DNA of 64,000 bases from Falsiroseomonas tokyonensis (GTDB lineage Bacteria > Pseudomonadota > Alphaproteobacteria > Acetobacterales > Acetobacteraceae): NCBI RefSeq assembly GCF_019024325.1, contig NZ_JAFNJS010000001.1:124001-188000 (forward strand), given 5' to 3'. The notes below the pieces were generated by a model that searched no databases, was not told the DNA's origin, and saw only the letters and a list, made by a program, of their open reading frames with translations. The first letter of the stretch is position 1, and the number at the start of each line of letters is the position of its first letter. Below are positions 45,246 to 53,768 of this stretch, one piece after another. A program made the translations under genes and the position numbers.

Positions 45246-46475
45246 TCAGCCAGGCCGTGGTGTGTTGGCGGTTGCGGTGCTGGGCAGCAGGTGGGGGTGG
45301 AAGGTGGTGGTGATGGCGATGGTGCAGAGCAGTCCGATGGTGGCGTAGAGGGTGGTGGCTTGGGTGAAGCCGAGCCAGGCGATGGCGGGGCCGGACAGGA
45401 CCAGGCCGATGGGCAGGCCGTAGACGGCCAGCATGCGCAGTCCCATGACGCGGCCGCGGTAGGGTTCGTCGGCGCAGCGCAGCAGGATGACGGACATCGG
45501 CACCATGGCGAAGGATTGGGTGAAGCCGATCACGGCCATCAGGGTCATGCCGGCGATGGGGTCCCGGATCTGGGCGAAGAGCATCAGCATGGGGAACCAG
45601 GCGAGGCAGGACAGCACCATGCTGCGGGCCGGTTTCAGGGCGGCGCCGCGGGCGATGACGACACAGGTGCCGGCCAGGGCGCCGCCGGCGAAGCAGGCGA
45701 CGAGGGTGCCGAGGCCGCCCTGGTCCATTCCGTAGATTTCGCGCGCGACGTAGGGCAGCAGGCCGCCGGTGGTGGGGAAGGCGGCCAGGTTGACCAGGAA
45801 GGCCAGCAGCATGGTGGCGAGGAGCGGTGGGTTGCCGCGCACATGGGCGAAGCCGTCGCGCAGGTCGCGCCAGGGGGAGGCGCGGGCGACGGGGGGTCGG
45901 GTGGGGACGGCGACGCCGAGGGTGCGGGCCAGGCTGAACAGGTAAAGGCCGGTGACGACCAGGTAGGTGGGGCCGAGGCCGAGGGTCGCGACCAGTCCGG
46001 CGCCGGCCAGGGCGCCGGCGATGCGCGCGGAATCGGCGCTGCTGCGGGAGATGCCCATGGCCTGGGTCATCAGCGGTGGCGGCATGGTGGCGGCGATCAG
46101 GGCGCTGCGCAGGCCGAGGTCGGAGGGCCGCACCAGACCCATCATGGTGGCGATGACGAGGACCTGCGGGGCGCCGAGGGTGTTGGTGAGGGCCATGGCG
46201 GCGATGATGGCGGCCTGGGCGGCGTAGAAGCCGCGCATGGCGGAGAGGAGTTGGCGATGGCCGATGCGGTCGCCGGCCACGCCGAACATCGGGGCGATCA
46301 GCGTGCCGAGGTATTGCAGCGCGGCGAAGGCGGTGAGCCAGACGACGGAGCCGGTTTCCGTCAGGACGAACCAGCCGAGCACCAGGGTCTCGACCTCGAA
46401 GGCCCAGGAGGTGGCGAGGTCGGCCGGGAATTGCCGCCGGAAGCCCGGCTGCCGGAAGGGCGCGAGGGGCTTCAC
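45246..46475 (-). CDS. MFS transporter (enterobactin exporter/MFS_3-like)
   Basis: 409 residues, about 12 membrane helices. N-terminal FRRQFPADLATSWAFEVETLVLGWFVLTETGS and GVAGDRIGHRQLLSAMRGFYA (loop 2-3 motif GDRxGHR) are typical of the MFS_3/EntS type exporters. Central RASPWRDLRDGFAHVRGNPPLLATMLLAF marks the mid-loop. It probably exports a small molecule or drug by proton antiport. Strong C-ending codon preference on the coding strand, like its two neighbours. Confidence 0.85.
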   Translation of the reverse strand: MKPLAPFRQPGFRRQFPADLATSWAFEVETLVLGWFVLTETGSVVWLTAFAALQYLGTLIAPMFGVAGDRIGHRQLLSAMRGFYAAQAAIIAAMALTNTLGAPQVLVIATMMGLVRPSDLGLRSALIAATMPPPLMTQAMGISRSSADSARIAGALAGAGLVATLGLGPTYLVVTGLYLFSLARTLGVAVPTRPPVARASPWRDLRDGFAHVRGNPPLLATMLLAFLVNLAAFPTTGGLLPYVAREIYGMDQGGLGTLVACFAGGALAGTCVVIARGAALKPARSMVLSCLAWFPMLMLFAQIRDPIAGMTLMAVIGFTQSFAMVPMSVILLRCADEPYRGRVMGLRMLAVYGLPIGLVLSGPAIAWLGFTQATTLYATIGLLCTIAITTTFHPHLLPSTATANTPRPG

Positions 46476-46512
46476 GCGCCGCGGGACTCCCGCCTCGTCA
46501 CCTGGTTCGTTT

Positions 46513-46549
46513 CCTCCGATTCGCCACGAGTATGGGCGAATGGCGGAGG
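46513..46549 (-). terminator. Hairpin between the PEP-mutase-family gene and the MFS gene
   Basis: CCTCCG-ATTCGCC (46513-46525) pairs with GGCGAAT-GG-CGGAGG (46535-46549), 13 bp with a two-base bulge and 9-base loop, located directly after the stop of the gene at 46566 (minus strand). Likely a terminator for that gene and a leader structure of the MFS gene. Confidence 0.5.
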
Positions 46550-46565
46550 CGCGCCAGGGGCCGGG

Positions 46566-47426
46566 TCAGCCGCCCAGGAAGTCGCGGATGGCGGTGTCGT
46601 AGTGGCCGTCCCGCTGCCAGCGCTTGGTGGTGGCAGAATCCGGCAGGCCTTGCAGGTCCTTGGGTGCGGTGCCGTCGCGCAGCGCCTTGAGGGTGTCGTG
46701 CACGGCCTGCATGGCGGCGGGGAAGGTGGCGTGGCCTTGCAGGGCGATGCGGGCGCCGTGGCGGGCGAGATCGGCGGCACCGCCGAGGCCGGGCTTGGCG
46801 CTGCCGACGAGGAGGGGCAGGCCGGTCGCCTCGCGCAGCGCGGTGAGCTGGGCGAGGTCGGTGAGACCGGTGACGAAGATGCCGTCGGCGCCGGCCTCCG
46901 CATAGGCGCGGGCGCGGGTGACGGCGTCCTCGGTAGTGGTCACGGAGAGGGCGGAGGTGCGGGCGACAATCACCAGGCTGGGATCGGTGCGGGCGGCCAG
47001 CGCCGCGCGGATCTTGCCGAGGCCCTCGGCGAGGGGGAGGAGTTCGGTGCGGTCCGGGCCGTAGGGGCGCGGCAGCAGCGTGTCCTCGATGGTCAGGGCG
47101 GCAACGCCGGCGGTCTCCAGCTCCTCGACGGTGCGCATGACGGACAGCGCATTGCCGTAGCCGTGGTCGGCATCCACCAGCAGGGGTGGGGCGCCGGCGC
47201 GGGTGATGCGGCGGATGAGGTCGGCGAATTCGGTGAGGGTCAGGATGATGTGGTCGGGCGCGCCGAGCACGGCGAGCGAGGCGACGGAGCCGCCGAGGAT
47301 CGCGGTCTCGAAGCCGAGATCGGCGGCGATGCGGCCGGAGATGGCGTCGAAGACGCTGGCGGGGTGCAGGCAGGCGGTGCCGGAAAGCACGGCCCGGAAG
47401 GCTTTCCGGCGCTCGGTCGCTGTCAT
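46566..47426 (-). CDS. Isocitrate lyase/PEP mutase superfamily protein (oxaloacetate decarboxylase-like)
   Basis: 286 residues of the (beta/alpha)8 ICL/PEPM fold. Motifs: PASVFDAISGRIAADLGFETAILGGSVASLAVLG, DADHGYGNALSVMRTVEELE (Mg-binding Asp), LTIEDTLLPRPYG and ARTSALSVTTTEDAVTRARAYAEAGADGIFVTG. The GGSVAS and DADHGYGNA variants match the PA4872-type oxaloacetate decarboxylase group more than true isocitrate lyase, which has KKCGH. ATG 47426 is chosen over an upstream extension. Cytoplasmic; precise substrate uncertain. Confidence 0.85.
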   Translation of the reverse strand: MTATERRKAFRAVLSGTACLHPASVFDAISGRIAADLGFETAILGGSVASLAVLGAPDHIILTLTEFADLIRRITRAGAPPLLVDADHGYGNALSVMRTVEELETAGVAALTIEDTLLPRPYGPDRTELLPLAEGLGKIRAALAARTDPSLVIVARTSALSVTTTEDAVTRARAYAEAGADGIFVTGLTDLAQLTALREATGLPLLVGSAKPGLGGAADLARHGARIALQGHATFPAAMQAVHDTLKALRDGTAPKDLQGLPDSATTKRWQRDGHYDTAIRDFLGG

Positions 47427-47462
47427 GGTCGGGTCCTGTGGCGTTTCCGCCAGCAGGGTAGC

Positions 47463-47498
47463 GCGCCGCCGGGTGGCTGACAGCCCACCCGGCGGCGC
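47463..47498 (-). terminator. Strong GC hairpin downstream of degP
   Basis: GCGCCGCCGGGTGG (47463-47476) and CCACCCGGCGGCGC (47485-47498) form a perfect 14-bp stem with an 8-base loop. It is 60 bases downstream of the degP stop on the minus strand. No T-run follows. Confidence 0.6.
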
Positions 47499-47558
47499 CC
47501 TTCCCGCCCGGCCCGCCAAGGGCGGCGCCGGGCGGCGTGACGTGAACCCGGGGGGGGT

Positions 47559-49088
47559 TCAGCCCTGGCCGGACAGCGGCAGCGCCACGAAGGCATTGCC
47601 GGAGTCGCGGGCGACCTGCAGGGCGATGGCCGGGCGGCCTTCGCGGCGGGCGGCGGCCACGGCCTCCGTCACGTCGCGCGGGCTGTTCACCACGCGGTCG
47701 CCGACGCGCAGGATGATGTCGCCGGCGCGCATGCCGCGGGCCTCGGCGACGCTGCCGGGGTCAACGGCGGCCACCTGCACGCCCCGGTTGCCCTGGCCTT
47801 CCGCCTGGGGCGCGCCCTTGCCCTGGACGCTCGCGCTACCGCGCGGCGCCAGGCGCAGGCCGAGCGAGCCGGGGCGGGCGCCCTCAGGGCGGGCCTCGGC
47901 CTGCTGCTGCGGCTGCTCCCGCAGCCCGACCGTCACCGCCTGCTCGGTCCGGCTGCCGTCGCGCAGCAGGGCCAGGGTGGCGCGGCTATTGGGCTCGATC
48001 TCTGCCACCGCCAGCGCCAGGTCGCGCGGGCTGGTGATCTCCTTCCCGTCGATCCCCACCACCACGTCGCCGGCGCGCAGGCCGGCGCGGGCGGCCGGGC
48101 TGTCCGGCTCCACATTCGCCACCAGGGCGCCGTGCTGGTTGGGCAGGCGCAGCGCCGCGGCCAGCTCGCTGTCGATCGGCTGCATCGCCACGCCCAGCCA
48201 GCCGCGCGCCACCACGCCATCCCGCTGCAGATCGGCGATCACGTGCCGCGCCATGCGGGACGGCACGGCGAAGCCGATGCCGACATTGCCGCCGCCCGGC
48301 GCGTAGATGGCGGTGTTGATGCCCACCACCTCGCCATTCGCGTTGAACAGCGGGCCGCCGGAATTGCCCGGGTTGATCGGCGCATCGGTCTGGATGAAGT
48401 CGTCATAGGGCCCGGCGCCGATCTGCCGGCCGCGGGCGGAGACGATGCCCGCGGTGACGGACCCGCCGAGGCCGAAGGGATTGCCCATGGCCACCACCCA
48501 GTCGCCGATGCGGGTGGCGTCGCTGTCGCCCCAGGCCACGGTCGGCAGCGGGCTGCCGGCCTCCACCTTCAGCAGCGCCAGGTCGGTCTGCTGGTCGCGG
48601 CCGACGACGCGGGCCGGCATGTCGCGGCCATCGGCCAGTTCCACGCGGACATTGGTGGCATCGCCCACCACATGGTTGTTGGTGACGATGAAGCCGGCGG
48701 CATCGATGATGAAGCCGCTGCCCTGGCCCATGCGGGCGCGGCCCTGCGGCGCCGGCTGCTGGCCGGGGCGCTGCTGCTGCTGGAAGCGGCGGAAGAAGGG
48801 TTCCATGGGCGTGCCGCGCAGCTCGGGCGGGATTTCCGCCAGGGCGGCGGCCGGCGCCTCCCCGGTCACGGTCACGCGCACCACGGCCGGCGCCACGCGG
48901 GCGGCGAGGTCGCCGAAGCCGGCGGGGCCGGCCTGGCGCGGCAGGGTGATGGCGGTCTCGGCCGCCGGGGATTGGGCATGGCCGGCGAAGGGCAGCGCCG
49001 TCAGCGCGCTGGTGCCCAGCGCGAGGGACAGCAGCCCGGCGGCCAGGATTTTGCGCGAGCGGGGCAGCTTGGTCAGGGTGTTGCTCAT
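47559..49088 (-). CDS. Periplasmic DegP/HtrA-family serine protease
   Basis: 509 residues, Do-type protease. Signal peptide (ILAAGLLSLALGTSALTALPFAGHAQ); catalytic triad His139 (TNNHVVGD), Asp169 (QQTDLALLKVE), Ser243 (INPGNSGGPLF); a Gln/Pro linker between domain start and protease core (about 102-117); two PDZ domains (about 285-380 and 425-500) with GLRAGDVVVGIDGKEI and GMRAGDIILRVGDRVV. It degrades or refolds damaged periplasmic proteins. Divergent from a response-regulator gene across 110 bases, so it is likely a target of that two-component system. Confidence 0.93.
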   Translation of the reverse strand: MSNTLTKLPRSRKILAAGLLSLALGTSALTALPFAGHAQSPAAETAITLPRQAGPAGFGDLAARVAPAVVRVTVTGEAPAAALAEIPPELRGTPMEPFFRRFQQQQRPGQQPAPQGRARMGQGSGFIIDAAGFIVTNNHVVGDATNVRVELADGRDMPARVVGRDQQTDLALLKVEAGSPLPTVAWGDSDATRIGDWVVAMGNPFGLGGSVTAGIVSARGRQIGAGPYDDFIQTDAPINPGNSGGPLFNANGEVVGINTAIYAPGGGNVGIGFAVPSRMARHVIADLQRDGVVARGWLGVAMQPIDSELAAALRLPNQHGALVANVEPDSPAARAGLRAGDVVVGIDGKEITSPRDLALAVAEIEPNSRATLALLRDGSRTEQAVTVGLREQPQQQAEARPEGARPGSLGLRLAPRGSASVQGKGAPQAEGQGNRGVQVAAVDPGSVAEARGMRAGDIILRVGDRVVNSPRDVTEAVAAARREGRPAIALQVARDSGNAFVALPLSGQG

Positions 49089-49198
49089 GACGTGGTCCTC
49101 TGCGATGCGGGATAGGCCCGTAGTGGCGATCTAAGGGGCCCGGCTCACCGCCAGCTCGCGGCTGGGCTACCAATTCGTAAGGTTGGAGGAGCGCGCCT
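49089..49198. promoter_or_regulatory. Divergent promoter region between degP and the two-component operon
   Basis: The 110 bases separate the degP ATG from the response-regulator TTG start (GGAGGA, 49185-49190, 8 bases before it). Both promoters must lie here. I see no long dyad; a short ATTCGTAAGGTTGGAGGA stretch is notably less GC-rich than the surroundings. Confidence 0.45.
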
Positions 49199-49870
49199 TT
49201 GCGGATCCTGCTGGTGGAGGACGATGCCGGCACGGCGGCGGAGGTGGCGCGCGGCCTGACCGGCGCCGGCCATCTGGTGAACCATGTGCCGGATGGCCGC
49301 GCCGGGCTGATGGAGGCGATCGGCGGCGGCTACGACCTGCTGGTGGTGGACCGCATGCTGCCGAACCTGGATGGCCTCGGCCTGGTGCGCGCGCTGCGCG
49401 CCGCCGGGGTGGCGACGCCGACGCTGATGCTGACGGCCCGCGCCGGGCTGGGCGACCGGGTGGAGGGGCTGGATGCCGGCGCGGATGACTACCTGGCCAA
49501 GCCCTTCGCCTTTGCCGAGCTGCTGGCCCGGGTGCATGCGCTGGGCCGCCGGCCGGCCTTGAACGCGGAGCCTTCGGTGCTGCGCGTGGCGGATCTGGAA
49601 ATGGACCTGCTGCGCCGCAGCGTGACCCGCGCCGGCCAGCGGATCGAGCTGCAGCCGCGCGAATTCCGCCTGCTGGAGGTCCTGCTGCGCCAGGCCGGAC
49701 GTGTGGTGACCCGGAACATGCTGCTGGAGCAGGTCTGGGACATCCATTTCGACCCGCGCACCAGCGTGGTGGAGACCCATATCAGCCGCCTGCGCGCCAA
49801 GCTGGGGGAGCCCACCCTGATCCACACCCTGCGCGGCGCCGGCTACGTCGCCCGACCCCCCGATGCCTGA
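49199..49870 (+). CDS. OmpR/PhoB-family response regulator
   Basis: 223 residues starting at TTG, with GGAGGA 8 bases upstream. Receiver domain: acidic pocket VEDD, phospho-acceptor Asp51 (LLVVDRMLPN), Thr79 (LMLTA), Lys101 (LAKPFAF). The C-terminal winged helix (about 127-220) has ELQPREFRLLEVLLRQAGRVVTRNMLLEQVWD and VVETHISRLRAKLGE then TLRGAGYV. Binds DNA when phosphorylated by the overlapping histidine kinase. Target probably includes degP next door. Confidence 0.94.
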   Translation: MRILLVEDDAGTAAEVARGLTGAGHLVNHVPDGRAGLMEAIGGGYDLLVVDRMLPNLDGLGLVRALRAAGVATPTLMLTARAGLGDRVEGLDAGADDYLAKPFAFAELLARVHALGRRPALNAEPSVLRVADLEMDLLRRSVTRAGQRIELQPREFRLLEVLLRQAGRVVTRNMLLEQVWDIHFDPRTSVVETHISRLRAKLGEPTLIHTLRGAGYVARPPDA

Positions 49871-51188
49871 GGAAAGGCCGACGCGCTGGTGGGCCACCAC
49901 CGGCTTCCGCATCACCCTGCTGCACCTGGCGCTGACGCTGCTGGGCACGCTGCTGCTGGCGGGCATCGGCTTCTGGGCCTCCTCCCGCTTCGCGGTGCAG
50001 CAGATCCAGGCGGAGATCGAGCGCGATGCCGGCGTGCTGCTGAATGCCGGACGGCTGGGCGGGCCCACCTCCATCGCGCTGTCGATCGAGGCGCGGATCG
50101 CCGCCGACCGCAGCGGCACGCAATATTTCCTGCTGTCAGGCCCGGATGGCGGTCGGATCGCGGGCAATCTGGCGGCGGCGCCCCGCAGCCCCGGCTGGGC
50201 GACCATGGGGCTGGATGCCGCGACCGATGACAGCGTGCTGCTGGCGCTCGGCACGCCGCTGCCGGCCGGGCATTTCCTGCTGGTCGGCCGCGACCTGGCC
50301 CCGGTGCGGGAACTGGAGGCGCGGCTGCTCGGCGCCGCCGGCTGGGTGGGCGGCGCGGCGCTGCTGCTGGCGCTGGCCGGCGGGCTGGTGATCGGCCGCA
50401 GCGTGGTGCGCCGCGCCGCGCAGATGGAGCGCGCCCTGGCAGAGGTGGAGCAGGGAAGGCTGGCCACAAGGCTGGCGGCGCGCCCTGGCGGCGATGAATT
50501 CGACCGCCTGGCGCGGCGGGTGAACGCCACGCTCGACCGGCTGGCGGATACGATGGCCGCGCTGCGCCAAGTGACCGACGATATCGCGCACGACCTCCGC
50601 ACCCCCCTCACCCGGCTGCGCCAGCGGCTGGAATCGCTGGAGGGGAAAGAGGCCGAGGCGGCGGTGGCCGAATGCGACCGCATCCTGGAGATTTTCGCGG
50701 CGTTGCTGCGCATCGCCCAGATCGAGAGCGGCGCCCGCCGTTCGGCCTTCGCCGGGGTCGACCTGACCGCGGTGATGGAGACGGTGGCGGAGCTTTATGC
50801 GAGCGCCGCCGCCGAGCGCGGCCAGCGGCTGGAGACGGACCTCGCCCCGGGCGTGGCGATGCAGGGCGACCGCGAATTGCTGGCGCAGATGCTGGCGAAC
50901 CTGGTGGAGAACGCGATCCGCCATGGGCGGGAGGGGGGGCGCGTGCAGCTGGCGCTGCGGCCAGGGCCGGAGATCACGGTGACGGATGACGGGCCCGGCA
51001 TCCCCGACGCCGACAAACCCCTGGTCTTCCGCCGCTTCCACCGGCTGGATGCGGCGCGCAGCAGCCAGGGCGCCGGGCTCGGCCTGGCGCTGGTCGCCGC
51101 GGTGGCGGAGCTGCACGGGCTGGCCGTGGCGCTGGAGGATGCCAGCGCCACCTCACCGCCCGGGCTGCGGGTGCGGCTGCGCGGGTAG
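49863..51188 (+). CDS. Sensor histidine kinase
   Basis: 441 residues. Two membrane helices (about 16-40 and 158-180) flank a periplasmic sensor region; HAMP follows (RSVVRRAAQMERALAEVEQGRL). H-box DDIAHDLRTPLTRLRQRLE with phospho-His243, N-box LVENAIRHG, G-boxes DDGPGIP and GAGLGLALV. It overlaps the response regulator by 8 bases and autophosphorylates in response to an envelope signal. The sensory domain is short and has no recognised ligand motif. Confidence 0.93.
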   Translation: MPEERPTRWWATTGFRITLLHLALTLLGTLLLAGIGFWASSRFAVQQIQAEIERDAGVLLNAGRLGGPTSIALSIEARIAADRSGTQYFLLSGPDGGRIAGNLAAAPRSPGWATMGLDAATDDSVLLALGTPLPAGHFLLVGRDLAPVRELEARLLGAAGWVGGAALLLALAGGLVIGRSVVRRAAQMERALAEVEQGRLATRLAARPGGDEFDRLARRVNATLDRLADTMAALRQVTDDIAHDLRTPLTRLRQRLESLEGKEAEAAVAECDRILEIFAALLRIAQIESGARRSAFAGVDLTAVMETVAELYASAAAERGQRLETDLAPGVAMQGDRELLAQMLANLVENAIRHGREGGRVQLALRPGPEITVTDDGPGIPDADKPLVFRRFHRLDAARSSQGAGLGLALVAAVAELHGLAVALEDASATSPPGLRVRLRG

Positions 51189-51253
51189 TGCCCCCACCCG
51201 GCCTTCGGCGTTGCGCCAGCGCCGCAACCCCCCGCCTTGCGGGAGAGGGAAGG

Positions 51254-52123
51254 CTAGGCTGCGACCTTGGGCAGGATGCGCCACTTGGCCTCCGCCCAGT
51301 CGAAATACAGCGTCCGCGCCTTCTGGCAGAGCGGCCCCGGCTGCATGTGCCGCCCCTGCCAGTTCGAACACGGCAGCACCTTGCCGTAGTTGCCGGTGGA
51401 GAAGATCTCGTCCGCCGTGTCCAGCTCCTCCGGCTTCACGGCGCGTTCCTCCACCGTCACGCCGGCCTCGCGCAGCAGGGCGATGACGCGGCCGCGGGTG
51501 ATGCCGGCCAGGAAGGTGCCGTTCACCGCCGGGGTGATCACCTTGCCGTCCTTGGCGAACATCAGGTTCGCATGGGCGAATTCCGCCACATGGCCGATCG
51601 GGTCGCAGACCACCGCGGCCTCGAACCCCTTTTCATGCGCGAAGGCGGCGGCGCGGGATCCATTGGGATAAAGGCAGGCGGCCTTGGCATCGGTCGGCGC
51701 CTGGTCCGGCGCCGGGCGGCGCTGCGGCGCCAGGCAGGCGGAGAAGCCTTTGTATTCCGGCAGCGGGCTGTCGTAGATCGCCAGGATGAAGTCGGTGCTG
51801 TCCGGGTCCGGCCGGGCGGCGCCCAGCCCCTTGCGGACGAAGAACATGGGGCGGATGTAGAGCTCCGCCTGCGGGCCCATGCGGCGGATGCCCTCCCGGC
51901 ACAGCTCCTCGATCTCGGCCGGGGTCTTGGTGGGCTTCATCAGCATGTTGCGGGCGGATTGCACGGCGCGGGCGCAATGCAGGTCGAGGTCCGGCGCCAC
52001 GCCGCCGAAGGACCGGCCGCCATCGAAGATCACGCTGCCGAGCCAGAAGGCGTGGTCCATGGGGCCGATCACCTTCGGCTCCTCGGTGGACCAGTTCCCG
52101 GCATACCAGTAGACGCCCGCCAT
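51254..52123 (-). CDS. Class IV aminotransferase (BCAT/D-amino-acid transaminase type)
   Basis: 289 residues. PLP Lys147 in PTDAKAACLYPNGSRAAAFA; ENV FDG-like motif VIFDGGRSFGGVAP; STGNYGKVLPCSNWQG towards the end. Second aminotransferase of this family in the window and only weakly similar in motif order to the one at 38289 (here the start WYAGNWSTEEP, MDHAFWLGSVIFDG). Could be a branched-chain or D-amino-acid transaminase or 4-amino-4-deoxychorismate lyase relative. No operon partner on its strand. Confidence 0.85.
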   Translation of the reverse strand: MAGVYWYAGNWSTEEPKVIGPMDHAFWLGSVIFDGGRSFGGVAPDLDLHCARAVQSARNMLMKPTKTPAEIEELCREGIRRMGPQAELYIRPMFFVRKGLGAARPDPDSTDFILAIYDSPLPEYKGFSACLAPQRRPAPDQAPTDAKAACLYPNGSRAAAFAHEKGFEAAVVCDPIGHVAEFAHANLMFAKDGKVITPAVNGTFLAGITRGRVIALLREAGVTVEERAVKPEELDTADEIFSTGNYGKVLPCSNWQGRHMQPGPLCQKARTLYFDWAEAKWRILPKVAA

Positions 52124-52239
52124 GGCGGCAGTCCCTTCTTCCCGTGTTTCCCCGCCCTGAATGGCACGTCGCGGGGGGCGGTTGAAGGGGGCGGGCGGCG
52201 GGCCTAGGGTGCCGCCTGCAAGCGCTACCGGGGGGATCG

Positions 52240-52524
52240 ATGCAAATCCATTTCGTCGTCCATGATGAGGGCGACAGCGTGGGCGTGGTTGTGGTGGAAG
52301 GCCTGAAGGCCGGCACCAGGCTGAACGGCTGGATCATGGACCAGGACAAGATGATGGAGTTCGACGCCAAGTCGGACATCCCGATCGGCCACAAGCTGGC
52401 CATCCGGCCCATCGCCAAGGGTGATACCATCATGAAGTACGGCACGGATATCGGCCGCGCGGTGGCCGATATCGGCGCCGGCGAGCATCTGCACGTGCAC
52501 AACGTCAAGACGAAGCGCTGGTAG
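52240..52524 (+). CDS. UxaA/SuyA-like small subunit (SAF domain)
   Basis: 94 residues forming a single SAF domain: [21 protein letters not shown], then [41 protein letters not shown]. Matches the N-terminal domain of altronate/galactarate dehydratases when split, and the small subunit (SuyA) of (R)-sulfolactate sulfo-lyase. Its stop is 13 bases before the large subunit. As a pair they would eliminate water or sulfite from a hydroxyacid. Confidence 0.85.
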   Translation: MQIHFVVHDEGDSVGVVVVEGLKAGTRLNGWIMDQDKMMEFDAKSDIPIGHKLAIRPIAKGDTIMKYGTDIGRAVADIGAGEHLHVHNVKTKRW

Positions 52525-52537
52525 GGGAACGGAACCG

Positions 52538-53713
52538 ATGGGCCTGAACCTGAGGGATGCCAGCTTCGAAGGCTGGCGGCGCGAGAATGGCCGGATGGGC
52601 GTGCGCAACCACGTCATCATCCTGCCGGTCGACGATCTGTCGAATGCGGCCGCCGAGGCGGTGGCGAACAACATCAAGGGCGCGCTGGCGATTCCGCACG
52701 CCTATGGCCGACTGCAATTCGGCGCGGACCTCGACCTGCACTTCCGGACGCTGATCGGCACCGGCACCAACCCGAACGTCGCCGGCGTGATCGTCATCGG
52801 CATCGAGCCCGGCTGGACCGGCAAGATCGTCGAGGGCATCGCCAAGTCCGGCAAGCCGGTGGAAGGTTTCGCCATCGAGCAGAATGGCGACATCAACACC
52901 ATCGCCAGCGCCTCCCGCGCCGCCTATCGGCTGGTGAAGCATGCCTCCAAGCTGAAGAAGACCAAGGCGCCGCTGGTGGAGCTCTGGGTCTCCACGAAAT
53001 GCGGCGAGAGCGACACCACCTCCGGCCTCGCCTCCTGCCCCACCGTCGGCAATTCCTATGACAAGCTCTGGGCCAACGGGAACACCCTGGTCTTCGGCGA
53101 GACCAGCGAGATCACCGGCGGCGAGCATCTGGTGGCGGCGCGCTGCAAGACGCCCGCGATCCGCGACCAGTTCATGGCGATGTTCGACCGCTACCAGCGC
53201 GTGATCGAGGCGAACAAGACCAACGACCTGTCGGACAGCCAGCCGACCAAGGGCAATATCGAAGGTGGCCTGACCACCATCGAGGAAAAGGCCCTGGGGA
53301 ACATCACCAAGATCGGCAAGAAGTGCACGGTCGATGGCGTGCTGGACAAGGCCGAGGTGCCGACCCATTCCGGCCTCTGGTTCATGGACAGCTCCTCCGC
53401 CGCCGCCGAGATGGTGACGCTCTGCGCGGCCTCGGGCTTCGCCGTGCACACCTTCCCGACCGGCCAGGGCAATGTCATCGGCAACCCGATCCTGCCGGTG
53501 ATCAAGCTGACGGCGAATCCGCGCACCCAGCGGACCATGTCCGAACACATCGACGTCGATGTGACCGGCCTGCTGCAGAAGCAGATGAACATGGACGAGG
53601 CCGGTGAGGCGCTGCTGGATTGCATCCTGCGCACCGCCGATGGCGAGCTGACGGCGGCCGAGCTGCTCGGCCACCGCGAATTCAGCCTGACGCGCCTCTA
53701 CGAAAGCGCTTGA
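52538..53713 (+). CDS. UxaA/SuyB-like large subunit (hydroxyacid dehydratase/sulfo-lyase)
   Basis: 391 residues of the UxaA C-terminal family. [57 protein letters not shown], and the Cys-containing [20 protein letters not shown] are family landmarks; a further Cys lies in TLCAASGF. Length and the split layout resemble SuyB ((2R)-sulfolactate sulfo-lyase, about 390 residues) as much as altronate dehydratase, which is usually one chain with SAF. The reaction here, dehydration or sulfite release, cannot be settled from sequence. A strong UUCG hairpin follows. Confidence 0.85.
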   Translation: MGLNLRDASFEGWRRENGRMGVRNHVIILPVDDLSNAAAEAVANNIKGALAIPHAYGRLQFGADLDLHFRTLIGTGTNPNVAGVIVIGIEPGWTGKIVEGIAKSGKPVEGFAIEQNGDINTIASASRAAYRLVKHASKLKKTKAPLVELWVSTKCGESDTTSGLASCPTVGNSYDKLWANGNTLVFGETSEITGGEHLVAARCKTPAIRDQFMAMFDRYQRVIEANKTNDLSDSQPTKGNIEGGLTTIEEKALGNITKIGKKCTVDGVLDKAEVPTHSGLWFMDSSSAAAEMVTLCAASGFAVHTFPTGQGNVIGNPILPVIKLTANPRTQRTMSEHIDVDVTGLLQKQMNMDEAGEALLDCILRTADGELTAAELLGHREFSLTRLYESA

Positions 53714-53718
53714 AGCCC

Positions 53719-53746
53719 TCGGTGCCGGGCTTCGGCCCGGCACCGA
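53719..53746 (+). terminator. UUCG-tetraloop hairpin after the UxaA/SuyB-like gene
   Basis: TCGGTGCCGGGC (53719-53730), loop TTCG, GCCCGGCACCGA (53735-53746): a perfect 12-bp stem closed by the very stable C(UUCG)G tetraloop. No T-run follows, so it may serve as a 3' stabiliser or a rho-assisted terminator. Confidence 0.75.
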
Positions 53747-53768
53747 TGCGCGAGGATGACGCCACGCC

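Noticed and set aside
45198-47480. A 760-codon plus-strand open frame over the MFS and PEP-mutase genes
   Set aside because: Gly/Ala/Asp-rich, no domain; complementary frames encode clear families.
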